NCBI GenBank assembly: GCA_020637295.1
Contig: JACJWF010000001.1
Coordinates: forward strand, 62,001 to 126,000
Source: Acidimicrobiaceae bacterium
GTDB lineage: Bacteria > Actinomycetota > Acidimicrobiia > Acidimicrobiales > Ilumatobacteraceae
Direction of reading: 5' to 3'
DNA: 64,000 bases
Shown here piece after piece: positions 1 through 8,218 of the stretch. Every line of letters starts with the position of its first letter. The stretch's first letter is position 1. Under the pieces are notes generated by a model, which made no database searches, was not told where the DNA came from, and saw nothing but the letters and a program-made list of their open reading frames with translations. The position numbers and the translations under genes are program-made.

Positions 1-565
1 GAGCAACGGCAAGGGGGTGCGGCTGGACGGCGAGGTGGTGGCCACGTCCACCGGGCCGGTGGTGTGGGGCGAGCCGGGCACCAACGGGCAGCACGCCTTC
101 TACCAGTTGCTCCACCAGGGCACCCGGCTGGTGCCGGTGGACTTCGTCGGGTTCGCCCGGCCCAACCACCCGCTTTTGGCCCAGCACGACCTGCTGATGG
201 CCAACCTCTTCGCCCAGGGCGAGGCGCTGGCGTTCGGCAAGACGCTGGAGGAGGTCGTGGCCGAGGGCGTGCCCGCGCACCAGCAGGCGCACCGGGTGTT
301 CCCCGGCAACCGGCCGAGCACCACCATCCTGGCCCCGCAGCTGACGCCGTCCGTGCTCGGTCAGCTGATCGCGCTGTACGAGCACACGGTGTTCGTGCAG
401 GGCGTGGTGTGGGGCGTCAACAGCTTCGACCAGTGGGGTGTGGAGCTGGGCAAGGCGCTGGCCAACAAAATCACCCCGGAGCTGACGTCCACCGCGGCGC
501 CGGCCCACGACGCCTCCACGTCCGCCCTCATCGGTTGGTACCGCGCCCACCGCGCGCCGGGCTGA
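1..565 (+). CDS. pgi: Glucose-6-phosphate isomerase, C-terminal part (gene enters from the left edge)
   Basis: Interconverts glucose-6-phosphate and fructose-6-phosphate in the cytoplasm. Only the last 187 or so residues are in the window; the reading frame is open from base 2, beginning SNGKGVRLDG. GTNGQHAFYQ, near base 80-105, carries the conserved catalytic His. GVNSFDQWGVELGK, near base 415-456, is the second family signature and holds the active-site Lys. The stop is at 563-565, four bases before the end of the convergent methyltransferase gene. The upstream neighbour and the promoter lie outside the window. The identification rests on two long diagnostic motifs and is very secure. Confidence 0.96.
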   Translation, partial: SNGKGVRLDGEVVATSTGPVVWGEPGTNGQHAFYQLLHQGTRLVPVDFVGFARPNHPLLAQHDLLMANLFAQGEALAFGKTLEEVVAEGVPAHQQAHRVFPGNRPSTTILAPQLTPSVLGQLIALYEHTVFVQGVVWGVNSFDQWGVELGKALANKITPELTSTAAPAHDASTSALIGWYRAHRAPG

Positions 566-568
566 GAG

Positions 569-1804
569 TCAGGGGACGCGGGCGAGGACGGCCTTCAGGT
601 AGGCGCCTTCGGGGAAGGTGACCGGGTGGTCCACTGCGTGGGCCGTGCGGCGGAACTCGGTGAGCGGGCGGGCGGCCCGTGCCGCGGCACGCGCCACCTC
701 GGCGTGGAACTGCTCGGCGGTGACCCTGCTGCTGCACGAGCACTGGAGGAGGAGGCCGCCGGGGCGGACCACCCGCACGGCCAGCTCCGTCAGCCGGCCG
801 TAGGCGGCGAGAGCCCGGGCGACGTGCTGCTGGCGCTGGGCGAACGACGGCGGGTCCACCACCACGAGGTCGAACCGCCGGCCGTTGCGGCCCAGGCGTT
901 CCAACTCCTCGAACGCATCCGCCACGACCGGCGTGAAGCGGCAGGCCGCGACCTCCGGCCGCGCCGAGTTGTGGGCCAGGTTGCGGCCGGCGACCGCGAG
1001 CGTCGGCTCGCTGAGGTCGACCGCGACCACCTCCGTCGCTCCGCCGGCGGCGGCGTGCACCGTGAACCCGCCGGTGCTGGCGAAGACGTCCAGCACCCGG
1101 GCACCGGCCGCCATGCTCCCGGCCAGGACCCGGTTGTCGCGCTGGTCGAGGAAGTGGCCGGTCTTCTGCCCGTGCACCACATCTGCCTCGAACCACAGGC
1201 CGCGCTCCTGGAACAGCACCGGCCCGTCCGGTGGCGTGCCGACCAGCGCATCGCCTTCCTCCAGCCCGTGCAGTGCCGCGGGGTCCAGCTGGCGGGCCAG
1301 GCGCAGGACCACGGCGGCCGGGTGGAGGGCCGCCTCCACCGCCGGCAGCAGGTCCGCCAGATGGGGAACCCACGCGGCCGAGTACAGCTTCATCACCAGG
1401 GTGCGGTCGTAGGCATCCAGCACCAGGCCGGGGAAGCCGTCGTTCTCCCCGTTGAGCACCCGGTATCCCGTGGTGTCGCCGGTGGCGAGCAAAGGCCGGC
1501 GCACGGCACGGGCCGCGGCGATCCGGGACGCCCAGAAGGCGGCGTCCACCGTGACCGGCTTGCCGTGGTGCAGCACCTTGAGGCGGATCGGGCTGGCAGG
1601 GTCCCACAACCCGATGGCCGCGAAGGCCCGGTCCGGCCCGAAGACGACGGCCAGGTCGCCGGGGGCGCCGTCTCGCGACACGGAGGTGATGGACTCGGCG
1701 AAGACCCACGGGTGGCCGCCACGGACCCGGCGGAGTGCATCCGGCGTCAGGCGCACGGCCAACCGGGTCGCCGCCGGGCGGGGGAGTGGGGGGAGCGCGG
1801 CCAT
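569..1804 (-). CDS. Class I SAM-dependent rRNA methyltransferase, RlmI/RlmK type
   Basis: Predicted 411-residue 23S rRNA (cytosine-C5) methyltransferase. The N-terminus (about residues 13-90) is PUA-like with the family's GGHPWVF segment. The middle has the EEGDALVG and GQKTGHFLDQR motifs. The C-terminal Rossmann domain has VLDVFASTGGFTVHAA for SAM binding and VVVDPPSFAQ as the DPP motif. The frame stays open far upstream, antisense to the next gene, but homology begins at MAALPPL. That ATG (1802-1804) has TACCCT six bases upstream, matching the leaderless promoter pattern in this window. The gene ends four bases from pgi, to which it is convergent. The exact target nucleotide cannot be read from sequence. 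Confidence 0.92.
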   Translation of the reverse strand: MAALPPLPRPAATRLAVRLTPDALRRVRGGHPWVFAESITSVSRDGAPGDLAVVFGPDRAFAAIGLWDPASPIRLKVLHHGKPVTVDAAFWASRIAAARAVRRPLLATGDTTGYRVLNGENDGFPGLVLDAYDRTLVMKLYSAAWVPHLADLLPAVEAALHPAAVVLRLARQLDPAALHGLEEGDALVGTPPDGPVLFQERGLWFEADVVHGQKTGHFLDQRDNRVLAGSMAAGARVLDVFASTGGFTVHAAAGGATEVVAVDLSEPTLAVAGRNLAHNSARPEVAACRFTPVVADAFEELERLGRNGRRFDLVVVDPPSFAQRQQHVARALAAYGRLTELAVRVVRPGGLLLQCSCSSRVTAEQFHAEVARAAARAARPLTEFRRTAHAVDHPVTFPEGAYLKAVLARVP

Positions 1805-1810
1805 CCCGGC

Positions 1811-1863
1811 AGGGTACGGCACTGGGGGTGATGTCCGGCGGCTCGCCGTGAATCCGGCAGACT
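1811..1863. promoter_or_regulatory. Divergent leaderless promoter region
   Basis: On the minus strand TACCCT (1811-1816) lies 6 bases before the methyltransferase ATG. On the plus strand CAGACT (1858-1863), a weaker match, lies 7 bases before the dehydrogenase ATG at 1871. No Shine-Dalgarno sequence is visible for either gene. Confidence 0.5.
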
Positions 1864-1870
1864 CATCGCC

Positions 1871-2764
1871 ATGACGACTTCCCCCGAGATGCACGGCGCC
1901 ACCGAAATCCAGCGTGTCGGTGTGGTGGGTGCCGGGCTGATGGGCTCCGGCATCGCCGAGGTGTGTGCCCGCGCCGGCCTGGACGTGATGGTCCGCGAGG
2001 TGGATGCCGAGGCCTGCGAGCGGGGCCGCAGCCGCATCGTCACCAGCCTGGACCGGGGCATCCGTGCCGGCAAGCTGACCGAGGAGGAGCGGGACGGGGC
2101 GCTGGCCCGCCTGGGGTTCACCACCGACATCGCCGACCTGGGCGACCGCCAGCTGGTCGTGGAGGCCGTGGTGGAGGACGAAACGCTGAAGACGGAGGTC
2201 TTCCGCAACCTCGACCGGGTGGTCACCGACCCGGAGGCCATCCTGGCCAGCAACACCAGCTCGATCCCGATCATGAAGCTCGGTATCGCCACGGGCCGGC
2301 CGGAGCAGGTCATTGGCATCCACTTCTTCAACCCGGTGCCGGTGCTGCGACTGGTGGAGCTGGTCACGTCCCTCCTCACCTCGGACACCACCACCGAGCG
2401 CGCCCAGGCCTTCGCCACCGACGTGCTGACCAAGCGGGTCATCCGCAGCCAGGACCGCGCCGGCTTCATCGTCAATGCCCTGCTGATCCCCTACCTGCTG
2501 TCGGCCATCCGGATGATGGAGAGCGGCTTCGCCACGGCGGAGGACATCGACAGCGGCATGGTCGAGGGCTGCAACCACCCGATGGGCCCGTTGCGCCTCA
2601 CCGACCTCATCGGCCTCGACACCACGATGGCGGTGGCCGACAGCCTGTACACCGAGTTCAAGGAGCCCCTCTACGCCCCGCCGCCGCTGCTGTCCCGCAT
2701 GGTGGAGGCCGGCCTGCTCGGTCGCAAGACCGGGCGCGGCTTCTACGACTACCAGGCTCGCTGA
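1871..2764 (+). CDS. 3-hydroxybutyryl-CoA dehydrogenase
   Basis: 297-residue NAD-dependent dehydrogenase that oxidises L-3-hydroxyacyl-CoA (short chain) to 3-oxoacyl-CoA in fatty-acid or butyrate metabolism. The N-terminal Rossmann fold has GAGLMGSGIAE at residues 20-30. The catalytic His151 lies in HFFNPVPVLRLVELV, with the conserved SNTSS just before it. The C-terminal helical domain ends in GRKTGRGFYDY, typical of the family, and the length is the usual single-domain size, so this is not a fused FadB. It is followed after one base by the WYL pair, so cotranscription is possible, though no functional link is known. Confidence 0.95.
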   Translation: MTTSPEMHGATEIQRVGVVGAGLMGSGIAEVCARAGLDVMVREVDAEACERGRSRIVTSLDRGIRAGKLTEEERDGALARLGFTTDIADLGDRQLVVEAVVEDETLKTEVFRNLDRVVTDPEAILASNTSSIPIMKLGIATGRPEQVIGIHFFNPVPVLRLVELVTSLLTSDTTTERAQAFATDVLTKRVIRSQDRAGFIVNALLIPYLLSAIRMMESGFATAEDIDSGMVEGCNHPMGPLRLTDLIGLDTTMAVADSLYTEFKEPLYAPPPLLSRMVEAGLLGRKTGRGFYDYQAR

Positions 2765-2765
2765 G

Positions 2766-3701
2766 ATGGCCGATGCCGTCGAGCGGATCACCAACCTGGT
2801 GGCCCTCCTGCTGGAGACCCGCGCTCCGCTCACCGCCGATCAGATCGCCACCGAGCTGCGCGGCCAGTACCCGGCCGGTGCGGCGGCGCTGCGCGGTGCG
2901 TTCGAGCGGGACAAGGCACTGCTGCGGGAGATCGGCGTGCCGTTGGAGCAGGAGGTGCTGGCAGGGGCGGACGCCGGGCGCACCGCCTACTGGATCGACC
3001 GCCGCCGCTACGAGCTGGCCGACCTGGACCTGGCCGACGACGAGCGGGCGGCACTGGAGCTGGCCGTGGCCGCGGCCCGGCTGGCCGACGCCCAGTTCGG
3101 CCTGTTGAAGCTAGGCGCCGAGGGCCGCGGTGCCGCCCCGGTGGTGGCCAACGTGCCAGAGCTGTCGGCCCTGCCGCCGCTGCGGGATGCCACGGCGCGG
3201 CACTGCGAGGTCGCCTTCGCCTACCGGGGCTCGCCGCGGCGGCTGCACCCGTACGCCCTGCTGCTGCGCCAGGGATTCTGGTACGTCATCGGTCACGACG
3301 TGGACCGCGCGGAGGAGCGCACCTACCGGGTGGACCGCATCGAGGGCGACGTCTCGGTGGGGCCGGACGGTGCGTTCGAGCGGCCGGAGGGGTTCGACCC
3401 GCGGGACGCCTTCCCGTCGGACCCCCGCCTGCTCGGCGAGGAGCCCGCGGCCACGGCCACCGTTGCCGTCGACGCCTCGCACGCCGCCGCCGTGCGCCGC
3501 GACCTGGGCCTTCCCGCCGGCGACCAGCCGGCCGACGTGGGCGGGCGTGTGGTGGTGGAGGTGCCCTGCGCCAACGTCTACGCGTTCGCCTCATGGCTGT
3601 TCGGCTGGGGCGACGCCGTCGAGGTGCTGGCCCCGCCCGACGTCCGTGGCTTCGTCACGGACTGGCTGCGGCGCACGGCTGCCGCGGGGAGGGCGTCGTG
3701 A
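2766..3701 (+). CDS. WYL-domain transcriptional regulator, PafB-like
   Basis: 311-residue protein with an N-terminal winged-helix-like segment (about 1-65) and a WYL domain (about 145-215) carrying GFWYVIGHD and RTYRVDRIEG. The C-terminal WCX-type extension ends VTDWLRR. In mycobacteria PafB and PafC form a complex that activates LexA-independent DNA damage genes. The tandem arrangement with a second WYL gene, joined by a GTGA overlap, fits that pair. The usual neighbours (the pup/proteasome genes) are not in the window, so assignment to PafB rather than another WYL regulator is an inference. Its ATG is one base after the upstream stop, indicating translational coupling. Confidence 0.85.
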   Translation: MADAVERITNLVALLLETRAPLTADQIATELRGQYPAGAAALRGAFERDKALLREIGVPLEQEVLAGADAGRTAYWIDRRRYELADLDLADDERAALELAVAAARLADAQFGLLKLGAEGRGAAPVVANVPELSALPPLRDATARHCEVAFAYRGSPRRLHPYALLLRQGFWYVIGHDVDRAEERTYRVDRIEGDVSVGPDGAFERPEGFDPRDAFPSDPRLLGEEPAATATVAVDASHAAAVRRDLGLPAGDQPADVGGRVVVEVPCANVYAFASWLFGWGDAVEVLAPPDVRGFVTDWLRRTAAAGRAS

Positions 3702-4636
3702 GCGCCGCTCGCCGCGGTCCGCGGCCGGCAGCCGACCGACTGCGCCGCCTGCTCGTGATGCTGCCGTGGTTGATGGAGCGCGGCGAGGTGCCCGTGGCGG
3801 AGATGGCGGCCCGCTTCGGCTTGGCAGAGACGGAGCTGGTGCGCGACCTCGAGGTGGCGGCGATGTGCGGCCTACCCCCGTTCGTGGACGAGATGATCGA
3901 CGTCTACATCGACGAGGGCACGGTCTACGCCGGCGTGCCACGGGTCTTCACTCGGCCCCTCGGCCTCACCGCGCCGGAAGGCTTCGCCCTGCTCGCTGCC
4001 TCGCGGGTGGCCATGTCGCTGCCAGGGGCGGACCAGGACGGTGCGCTGGCCCGTGCCCTGCGCAAGCTGGAGGCCGCACTGGGCGACGACGCAGTGGTGG
4101 TGGACGCCCCCGCGCCGCCGGCCGCCGCCGGGATTGCCGCCGCGGTGGAGCGCGTGGAGCGGCTGCGGATCACCTACTGGTCGGCGGGTGCGGACGAGGC
4201 GCGCACGAGGGAGATCACCCCGCGGCGGGTGCTGGTGGACCGTGGGCTGTGGTACGTGGTCGCCGACGATCAGGTCTCGGGCGAGCAGCGCACCTTCCGC
4301 ATCGACCGCATCGAGTCGTGGGAGCCGACCGGAGTGATCGACGAGCCGCGGGCCGTGGACCCGCCGGCGGCCGACACCTGGTTCGCCGGCAGCGACCTGC
4401 CCGTGGCGCGGGTGCGCCTGGGCCGCGACTCGCGGTGGGTGGTGGAACGGTTCCCGACGACCGCCATCACCGAGGATGGCGACCACTGGGTGGCCGAGCT
4501 GCCCGTGACCAGCGAGCGGTGGCTGCGGACCCTGCTGCTGCAGCTGGGGCCGGGTGCCGAGGTGCTGGACCCGCCGGAGTGGCGCGACCTGGCGGCCCGG
4601 GCCGCAGCCGAGCTGCTGGCCCGCTACGACGGCTGA
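3698..4636 (+). CDS. WYL-domain transcriptional regulator, PafC-like
   Basis: 312-residue partner of the preceding gene. The N-terminal helix-turn-helix (about 13-60, containing LPWLMERGEVPVAEMAARFG) is followed by a WYL domain with RGLWYVVADD and RTFRIDRIESW, then a C-terminal WCX-like region. The GTG start at 3698 overlaps the upstream TGA (GTGA) and has GGGAGGG eight bases before it, so it is preferred over in-frame starts further upstream. In the family, PafC pairs with PafB to sense single-stranded DNA during damage. The SOS mutagenesis genes at 51 and 59 kb could be relevant targets, but that is only inference. The 3' end overlaps the convergent exonuclease by 13 bases. Confidence 0.85.
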   Translation: MSAARRGPRPAADRLRRLLVMLPWLMERGEVPVAEMAARFGLAETELVRDLEVAAMCGLPPFVDEMIDVYIDEGTVYAGVPRVFTRPLGLTAPEGFALLAASRVAMSLPGADQDGALARALRKLEAALGDDAVVVDAPAPPAAAGIAAAVERVERLRITYWSAGADEARTREITPRRVLVDRGLWYVVADDQVSGEQRTFRIDRIESWEPTGVIDEPRAVDPPAADTWFAGSDLPVARVRLGRDSRWVVERFPTTAITEDGDHWVAELPVTSERWLRTLLLQLGPGAEVLDPPEWRDLAARAAAELLARYDG

Positions 4637-5217
4637 CGGGTGCCGAGGGCGGCCAGCGCCGGCAGCTGATCCACGCTGATGACGCCGTGCGCGGCGAGCA
4701 GGTGGGGCAGGACTGCGGCGGTGGCGTCCGCGTCGGCCAACGCGTCGTGGGGCCGCACGAGTGTGATGCCGTAGCGCCCGCACAGATCGCCGAGCCGGTG
4801 GGACAGCTGACGCTCCGGGTCCAGCGCGCGGGACATGCGCAGGGTGCACAGCGGGTCGTCCATCGACAGCGGCACCCCGTGCACTGCGGCCGCCTTGGTG
4901 AGGAACGCCACGTCGAAGCTGGCGTTGTGGGCGACGAACCGTGCCCCGTCCATCCGCCGGCGGAGCTCGGCCAGCACCTCGGCGGCCGGCGCGGCCTTGC
5001 GAACGTCGCGCCGGTGGATGCCGTGCAGGCGGGTGGGCCCGACGCGGAACCACCAGCGGTGCCGTGGGGCAAGCAGGCTGCTCCACCGGTCCAGCACGGT
5101 GCCGGCGCCGTCCACCACCACCACGCCGACCTGCAGCACATGGTCGCGCCGTACGGACAGGCCGGAGGTCTCCACGTCCACCACGGCGAACCGTTCTGCG
5201 CTGATCGGTGCGGTCAC
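4624..5217 (-). CDS. DEDDh 3'-5' exonuclease, DNA polymerase III epsilon-like
   Basis: 197-residue RNase-T/DnaQ-fold exonuclease. The Exo I motif is VVDVETSG near the N-terminus, Exo II is HNASFDVAFL and Exo III is HDALADADAT, giving the D-E-D-D-h metal-binding set. Proteins of this kind degrade single-stranded DNA or proofread; whether this one is the replicative epsilon subunit cannot be told. The GTG at 5217 is chosen because TAGGTT lies 7 bases upstream; a TTG at 5226 is in frame but has neither a ribosome site nor that motif. The 3' end overlaps the convergent PafC-like gene by 13 bases. Confidence 0.9.
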   Translation of the reverse strand: MTAPISAERFAVVDVETSGLSVRRDHVLQVGVVVVDGAGTVLDRWSSLLAPRHRWWFRVGPTRLHGIHRRDVRKAAPAAEVLAELRRRMDGARFVAHNASFDVAFLTKAAAVHGVPLSMDDPLCTLRMSRALDPERQLSHRLGDLCGRYGITLVRPHDALADADATAAVLPHLLAAHGVISVDQLPALAALGTRQPS

Positions 5218-5224
5218 AGCCGTC

Positions 5225-5230
5225 AACCTA
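5225..5230 (-). promoter_or_regulatory. Leaderless -10 element of the exonuclease gene
   Basis: TAGGTT on the minus strand, separated by 7 bases from the chosen GTG. It is the main reason for preferring that start over the TTG at 5226. Confidence 0.5.
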
Positions 5231-5268
5231 CGGGAGGGGTGCCACAGAGATCGATGGGCACGGCCTGG

Positions 5269-5649
5269 TCAGGCCGGCTGGCTGGCCCGTTGCAGCGTGG
5301 CCAGGTCGAAGTAGTCGCGCCAGAGGTCGATCTTGCCCTGGCGGACCAGGAAGAGGCCCATCACCGGCAACTCCACCCAGCGGTCGCCGGAGCGGAATCG
5401 GTCGGTGCGCTCGTTCATCACGACGCCTTCGTCCGCGGTGCCGCTGGCGACCTGGTGGTGGACCACCCAGTCCACCTCGTCGTAGCGGCCCACGAACGGC
5501 CCGAGGATGGCCCCCACCTGCTCCGGCCCGGTGACCTTGCCGATCGGGACGTTGTCGTACTCGCACTCGGCGGACAGGAGCATGAGCGCATCGGGCACCC
5601 GGCGGGCCTCGATGAGGTTGATGAACTGGGTGACGATGGCTCCGGGCAT
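5269..5649 (-). CDS. Limonene-1,2-epoxide-hydrolase-like protein (SnoaL fold)
   Basis: 126-residue cone-fold protein. It keeps the full active-site set of limonene-1,2-epoxide hydrolases: Tyr31 and Asn33 in YDNVP, Arg81 and Asp83 in NERTDRF, and Asp112 in WRDYFDL, spaced as in the Rhodococcus enzyme. It should therefore be an active epoxide hydrolase adding water to a small hydrophobic epoxide; the substrate is unknown. The ATG at 5649 has TAACGT 7 bases upstream; the frame is open further upstream but that part is antisense-like. The gene lies 10 bases downstream of whiB on the same strand and so may also be read through from it. Confidence 0.85.
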   Translation of the reverse strand: MPGAIVTQFINLIEARRVPDALMLLSAECEYDNVPIGKVTGPEQVGAILGPFVGRYDEVDWVVHHQVASGTADEGVVMNERTDRFRSGDRWVELPVMGLFLVRQGKIDLWRDYFDLATLQRASQPA

Positions 5650-5656
5650 GCCCGGG

Positions 5657-5662
5657 ACGTTA
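5657..5662 (-). promoter_or_regulatory. Leaderless -10 element of the epoxide-hydrolase-like gene
   Basis: TAACGT on the minus strand, 7 bases before the ATG. It overlaps the last codons of whiB, so the gene can be expressed independently of whiB. Confidence 0.5.
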
Positions 5663-5968
5663 GCCGTGTGCCGCTCGCGCCCGCACCCCGATGGGCGCCG
5701 ACACGGTGAAGCCGGCGAGATGACGGTCCTCCTCGCTCTCGCCGGCCCAGAAGCCGTACTCATGGTTGGCCCGGGCGTACTCGCGGCACTGCTCCAGCAC
5801 GGGGCACCCCATGCAGATGCGCCGCGCCTTGGCCTCACGGCGGGCACGCGCCTGCGGGCGCTCGGCCTTCGGGGGGAAGAACAGGCGGGTGCGGCCCTTG
5901 CACGCCGAATCCGCCATCCAGTCCCGGTCGGTGTTCGGGATCGGATCGACGAGATGCAGCACAGCCAT
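5660..5968 (-). CDS. WhiB-family iron-sulfur transcriptional regulator
   Basis: 102-residue actinobacterial WhiB-like protein that binds a redox- or NO-sensitive [4Fe-4S] cluster and works with the primary sigma factor. The four cluster cysteines are Cys23, Cys52, Cys55 and Cys61 (ACKG, then ICMGCPVLEQC). They are followed by GFWAGES, the family's G(V/I)WGG-type turn, and a short basic tail (RARAAHG) that is a poor AT-hook. The ATG at 5968 has a strong AGGAGG six bases upstream, unlike the many leaderless genes nearby. Which subclass it belongs to (WhiB1, 2, 4 or another) cannot be settled by eye. Confidence 0.95.
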   Translation of the reverse strand: MAVLHLVDPIPNTDRDWMADSACKGRTRLFFPPKAERPQARARREAKARRICMGCPVLEQCREYARANHEYGFWAGESEEDRHLAGFTVSAPIGVRARAAHG

Positions 5969-5985
5969 GGCAGCCTCCTGGGTGG

Positions 5986-6025
5986 CGGATGGGTATTTAC
6001 TACTAAATTACCGGACGGTCGTCAA
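5986..6025 (-). promoter_or_regulatory. A+T-rich whiB upstream region, probable promoter
   Basis: A short A+T-rich island (GGTATTTACTACTAAATTAC on the plus strand, 5992-6011) in otherwise very G+C-rich DNA, immediately upstream of the whiB ribosome site. The minus strand reads TAATTTAGTAGTAAATACC, offering several -10-like hexamers. WhiB-associated promoters characteristically keep A+T-rich flanks. The exact start site cannot be fixed. Confidence 0.45.
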
Positions 6026-6087
6026 GGGAGGACGACGCAGCAGGAGTTCGGTGCCGGTGGCGGCGTGGATGGGCGCTCAGGCGCTGG

Positions 6088-7500
6088 TCACAGCAGCTCG
6101 GCAGCCAGGCTGGCCACGGTGCTGCGCTCGCACGCGGAGAGCGTGACATGGCCGAAGCACGGCTGGCCGCGGAAGGCCTGGATCAACACGGCCAGCGCGT
6201 TGTTCGACTCGCCGAGGTAGGGGGCGTCGATCTGGCTCGTGTCGCCGGTGAACACCACCTTGGTGCCCTCGCCGATCCGGGTGAGCACCGTCTTCAGCGT
6301 GGTGGGCTCCAGGTTCTGGGCCTCGTCCACCACCACGATCTGGCGGTGCAGGCTGCGGCCGCGCAGGAAGGTGACCGACTCCAGCGTGAGCTGGTTGCGG
6401 CCCATCAGCTCGTCCACGAGGCGGTGGGCGTCGTGTGCGCTGCGATGGTCGGTGAGTGCGACGATCGCGTCGTGGATGGCGGACATCCACGGGTCCAGCT
6501 TCTCGTCCAGGCCGCCGGGCAGGAAGCCGACGTCGGCACGGCCGACGGGGACCAGCGGGCGGTAGACGGCCAGCCGCTCGTAGCGGCGCTGCTCCACCAC
6601 CTGCTCGAGGCCGGCGGCGATCGCCAGCAGGGTCTTGCCCGTGCCGGCCCGGCCGTCCAGCGCCACGACGCTGACGTCGGGGTCCAGGAGGAGCTCGAGC
6701 GCGAACCGCTGCTCCTTGGAGCGGGCGCGCAGCCCCCACGCCTCGGGAGCCCCGTGGGGCAGGATCGTCAGCGAGTCGCCACGGCGGCGGACCAGTGCGG
6801 ACTGGGAGCCGCTGCGCACCACGGCGAAGCCGTTCTCGTGCAGGTGGGTGGCGCCGTCGAAGTCCGCTGCCGGCAGGGTGCCGGAGTGGTACAGGTCGTC
6901 CACGTCCGTCGGGCCGCCCTCGATCGTCACCCAGCCGGGTGCACGCGTGTCCGCCCGCCGGCCCGCGGGGTGGTGCTCGGAGGCCTCCAGCCCGAGGTGG
7001 GCCGCCTTGATGCGGAGCGCGGCGTCGTTGGACACCATCCGGGTGGGTGCGTGCAGCGCCTGCCCGAGCGCAGCGCCGATGATCCGGTTGTCCGGCACGT
7101 GGGCGTCCAGACCGTGCTCGGTGAGGATGTGCCGCTGGATGCCGTTGATCTCCACCTGCAGCGTGGAGCCGCCGGCGCCGCTGATGTCCACCGGCTCGGC
7201 GAGCGACCCCCCGGCGCGGACGCGGTGCTCCTCGATGGTGCGCAGCGCAGTGCGCGCCGCGCGACCGACGTCGTCGGGACGGGTCTTCAGGCCGTCGAGC
7301 TCCTCGATGACGGTGAACGGGATGACCACGTCGCACCCGGCGAAGCTGTCCAAGCACCCCGGATCGCCGATCAGGACGGACGTGTCGAGCACCACCTTGG
7401 TGCGTGTGGCGCTGGATGGTGCGGCCGGCGGCGCACCGTACTCACCCCCCTCCACGGATCGAGCGGCAGGGCGGGTGGGTACAAGGTCGGTCAACGCCAC
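6088..7500 (-). CDS. PhoH family ATPase with N-terminal PIN domain (PhoH2 type)
   Basis: 470-residue fusion. The PIN ribonuclease-like domain (about 35-170) starts TKVVLDTSVLIGD with Asp39 as the first acidic metal ligand, and has VIEELDGLK and VSNDAALRIKA. The C-terminal PhoH ATPase has GRAGTGKT (Walker A, near residue 280), VVVDEAQN (Walker B) and FTGDTSQID. PhoH2 proteins of mycobacteria act as RNA helicase/ribonucleases in an operon with a PhoAT-type antitoxin-like partner; no such partner is seen here. The GTG at 7500 is the longest plausible start and is uncertain, since the PIN homology starts about 30 residues later. Confidence 0.9.
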   Translation of the reverse strand: MALTDLVPTRPAARSVEGGEYGAPPAAPSSATRTKVVLDTSVLIGDPGCLDSFAGCDVVIPFTVIEELDGLKTRPDDVGRAARTALRTIEEHRVRAGGSLAEPVDISGAGGSTLQVEINGIQRHILTEHGLDAHVPDNRIIGAALGQALHAPTRMVSNDAALRIKAAHLGLEASEHHPAGRRADTRAPGWVTIEGGPTDVDDLYHSGTLPAADFDGATHLHENGFAVVRSGSQSALVRRRGDSLTILPHGAPEAWGLRARSKEQRFALELLLDPDVSVVALDGRAGTGKTLLAIAAGLEQVVEQRRYERLAVYRPLVPVGRADVGFLPGGLDEKLDPWMSAIHDAIVALTDHRSAHDAHRLVDELMGRNQLTLESVTFLRGRSLHRQIVVVDEAQNLEPTTLKTVLTRIGEGTKVVFTGDTSQIDAPYLGESNNALAVLIQAFRGQPCFGHVTLSACERSTVASLAAELL

Positions 7501-7657
7501 TCCAGTCGAGACGGCCCCGACCGCAGGCGGTCAGGGCGGGGGAAGGGGGAGCACGTACGGTTCCGCAACGCCGACCGTTGTAGCGCACGCCGCGCTGGCG
7601 GTGGTGGATGCCCGTGGCTTGTTCACATGGCGTACACACACTTGGCACACTGGGTTC
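7501..7657. other. Intergenic region between divergent phoH-like and HIT genes
   Basis: 157 bases with no credible gene. The right end holds CACACT (7646-7651), a weak -10 six bases before the HIT start. No convincing -10 was found for the phoH-like gene. Confidence 0.4.
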
Positions 7658-8077
7658 GTGGCGCCGTGTCCGTTCTGCGAGATCGTTGCCGGGCGATCTC
7701 CGGCGAAGGTGGTCGCGGACTGGCCGGCCGCCGTCGCGTTCCTCGATCGGTCCCCGCTGTTCCCGGGGCATGTGCTGGTGGTGCCACGTGAACACGTCGT
7801 CACACTCGCCGACCTCCCTGCCGCGGACGTGGGGCCGTACTTCACCGCGGTGCAGCGAGTCAGCGCCGCGATGCCCGGGGCGATGGGCGCCGACGGAAGC
7901 TTCGTCGCGATGAACAACGCCGTCAGCCAGAGCGTCGCGCACCTCCACACGCACGTCGTTCCACGGCGCCGGAAGGACGGTCTGCGCGGGTTCTTCTGGC
8001 CTCGCCAGCGGTACGCCGACGGCGCCGAGATCGAGCGGGTCGCAGACAGCCTTCGCCGCGCCCTCTCCGGTGGCTGA
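7658..8077 (+). CDS. HIT family nucleotide-binding protein
   Basis: 139-residue histidine-triad protein. It begins APCPFCEIVAG, with the N-terminal CxxC often seen in actinobacterial members, and contains FPGHVLVVPREHV. The catalytic triad HLHTHVVPR holds the active-site His that is transiently nucleotidylated. These enzymes hydrolyse dinucleoside polyphosphates or nucleoside phosphoramidates in the cytoplasm. The start is the GTG at 7658, preceded at 6 bases by CACACT; an ATG at 7627 is in another frame. It is transcribed away from the phoH-like gene and precedes HU by 141 bases. Confidence 0.93.
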   Translation: MAPCPFCEIVAGRSPAKVVADWPAAVAFLDRSPLFPGHVLVVPREHVVTLADLPAADVGPYFTAVQRVSAAMPGAMGADGSFVAMNNAVSQSVAHLHTHVVPRRRKDGLRGFFWPRQRYADGAEIERVADSLRRALSGG

Positions 8078-8218
8078 CACGGGGGGCGTGCCGCACGGCA
8101 CTTAGTGCAAATGCAACAATAAGGGTGCTTGTAATTCGGCGTTGGAACCGATTCGATACGCGGACGTAACAGAGCGTTACCCCTCAACAACACCCGATAC
8201 CCGGAGGTATCACAGGAC

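Noticed and set aside
569..2833. A 754-codon minus-strand open frame running through the 3-hydroxybutyryl-CoA dehydrogenase region
   Set aside because: Only the part below 1804 has protein-like motifs; the upstream part is the antisense of a well-recognised gene and exists because high G+C leaves few stops in that frame.
5218..5226. TTG at 5226 as start of the DEDDh exonuclease
   Set aside because: No ribosome site or -10 fits it, while the GTG at 5217 has TAGGTT exactly 7 bases upstream like many other genes here.
8101..8160. A classical -35/-10 promoter for HU (TTGTAA with TTCGAT or CGATAC)
   Set aside because: Spacings of 17-19 bases are possible but neither hexamer is a good match, so no site was called.
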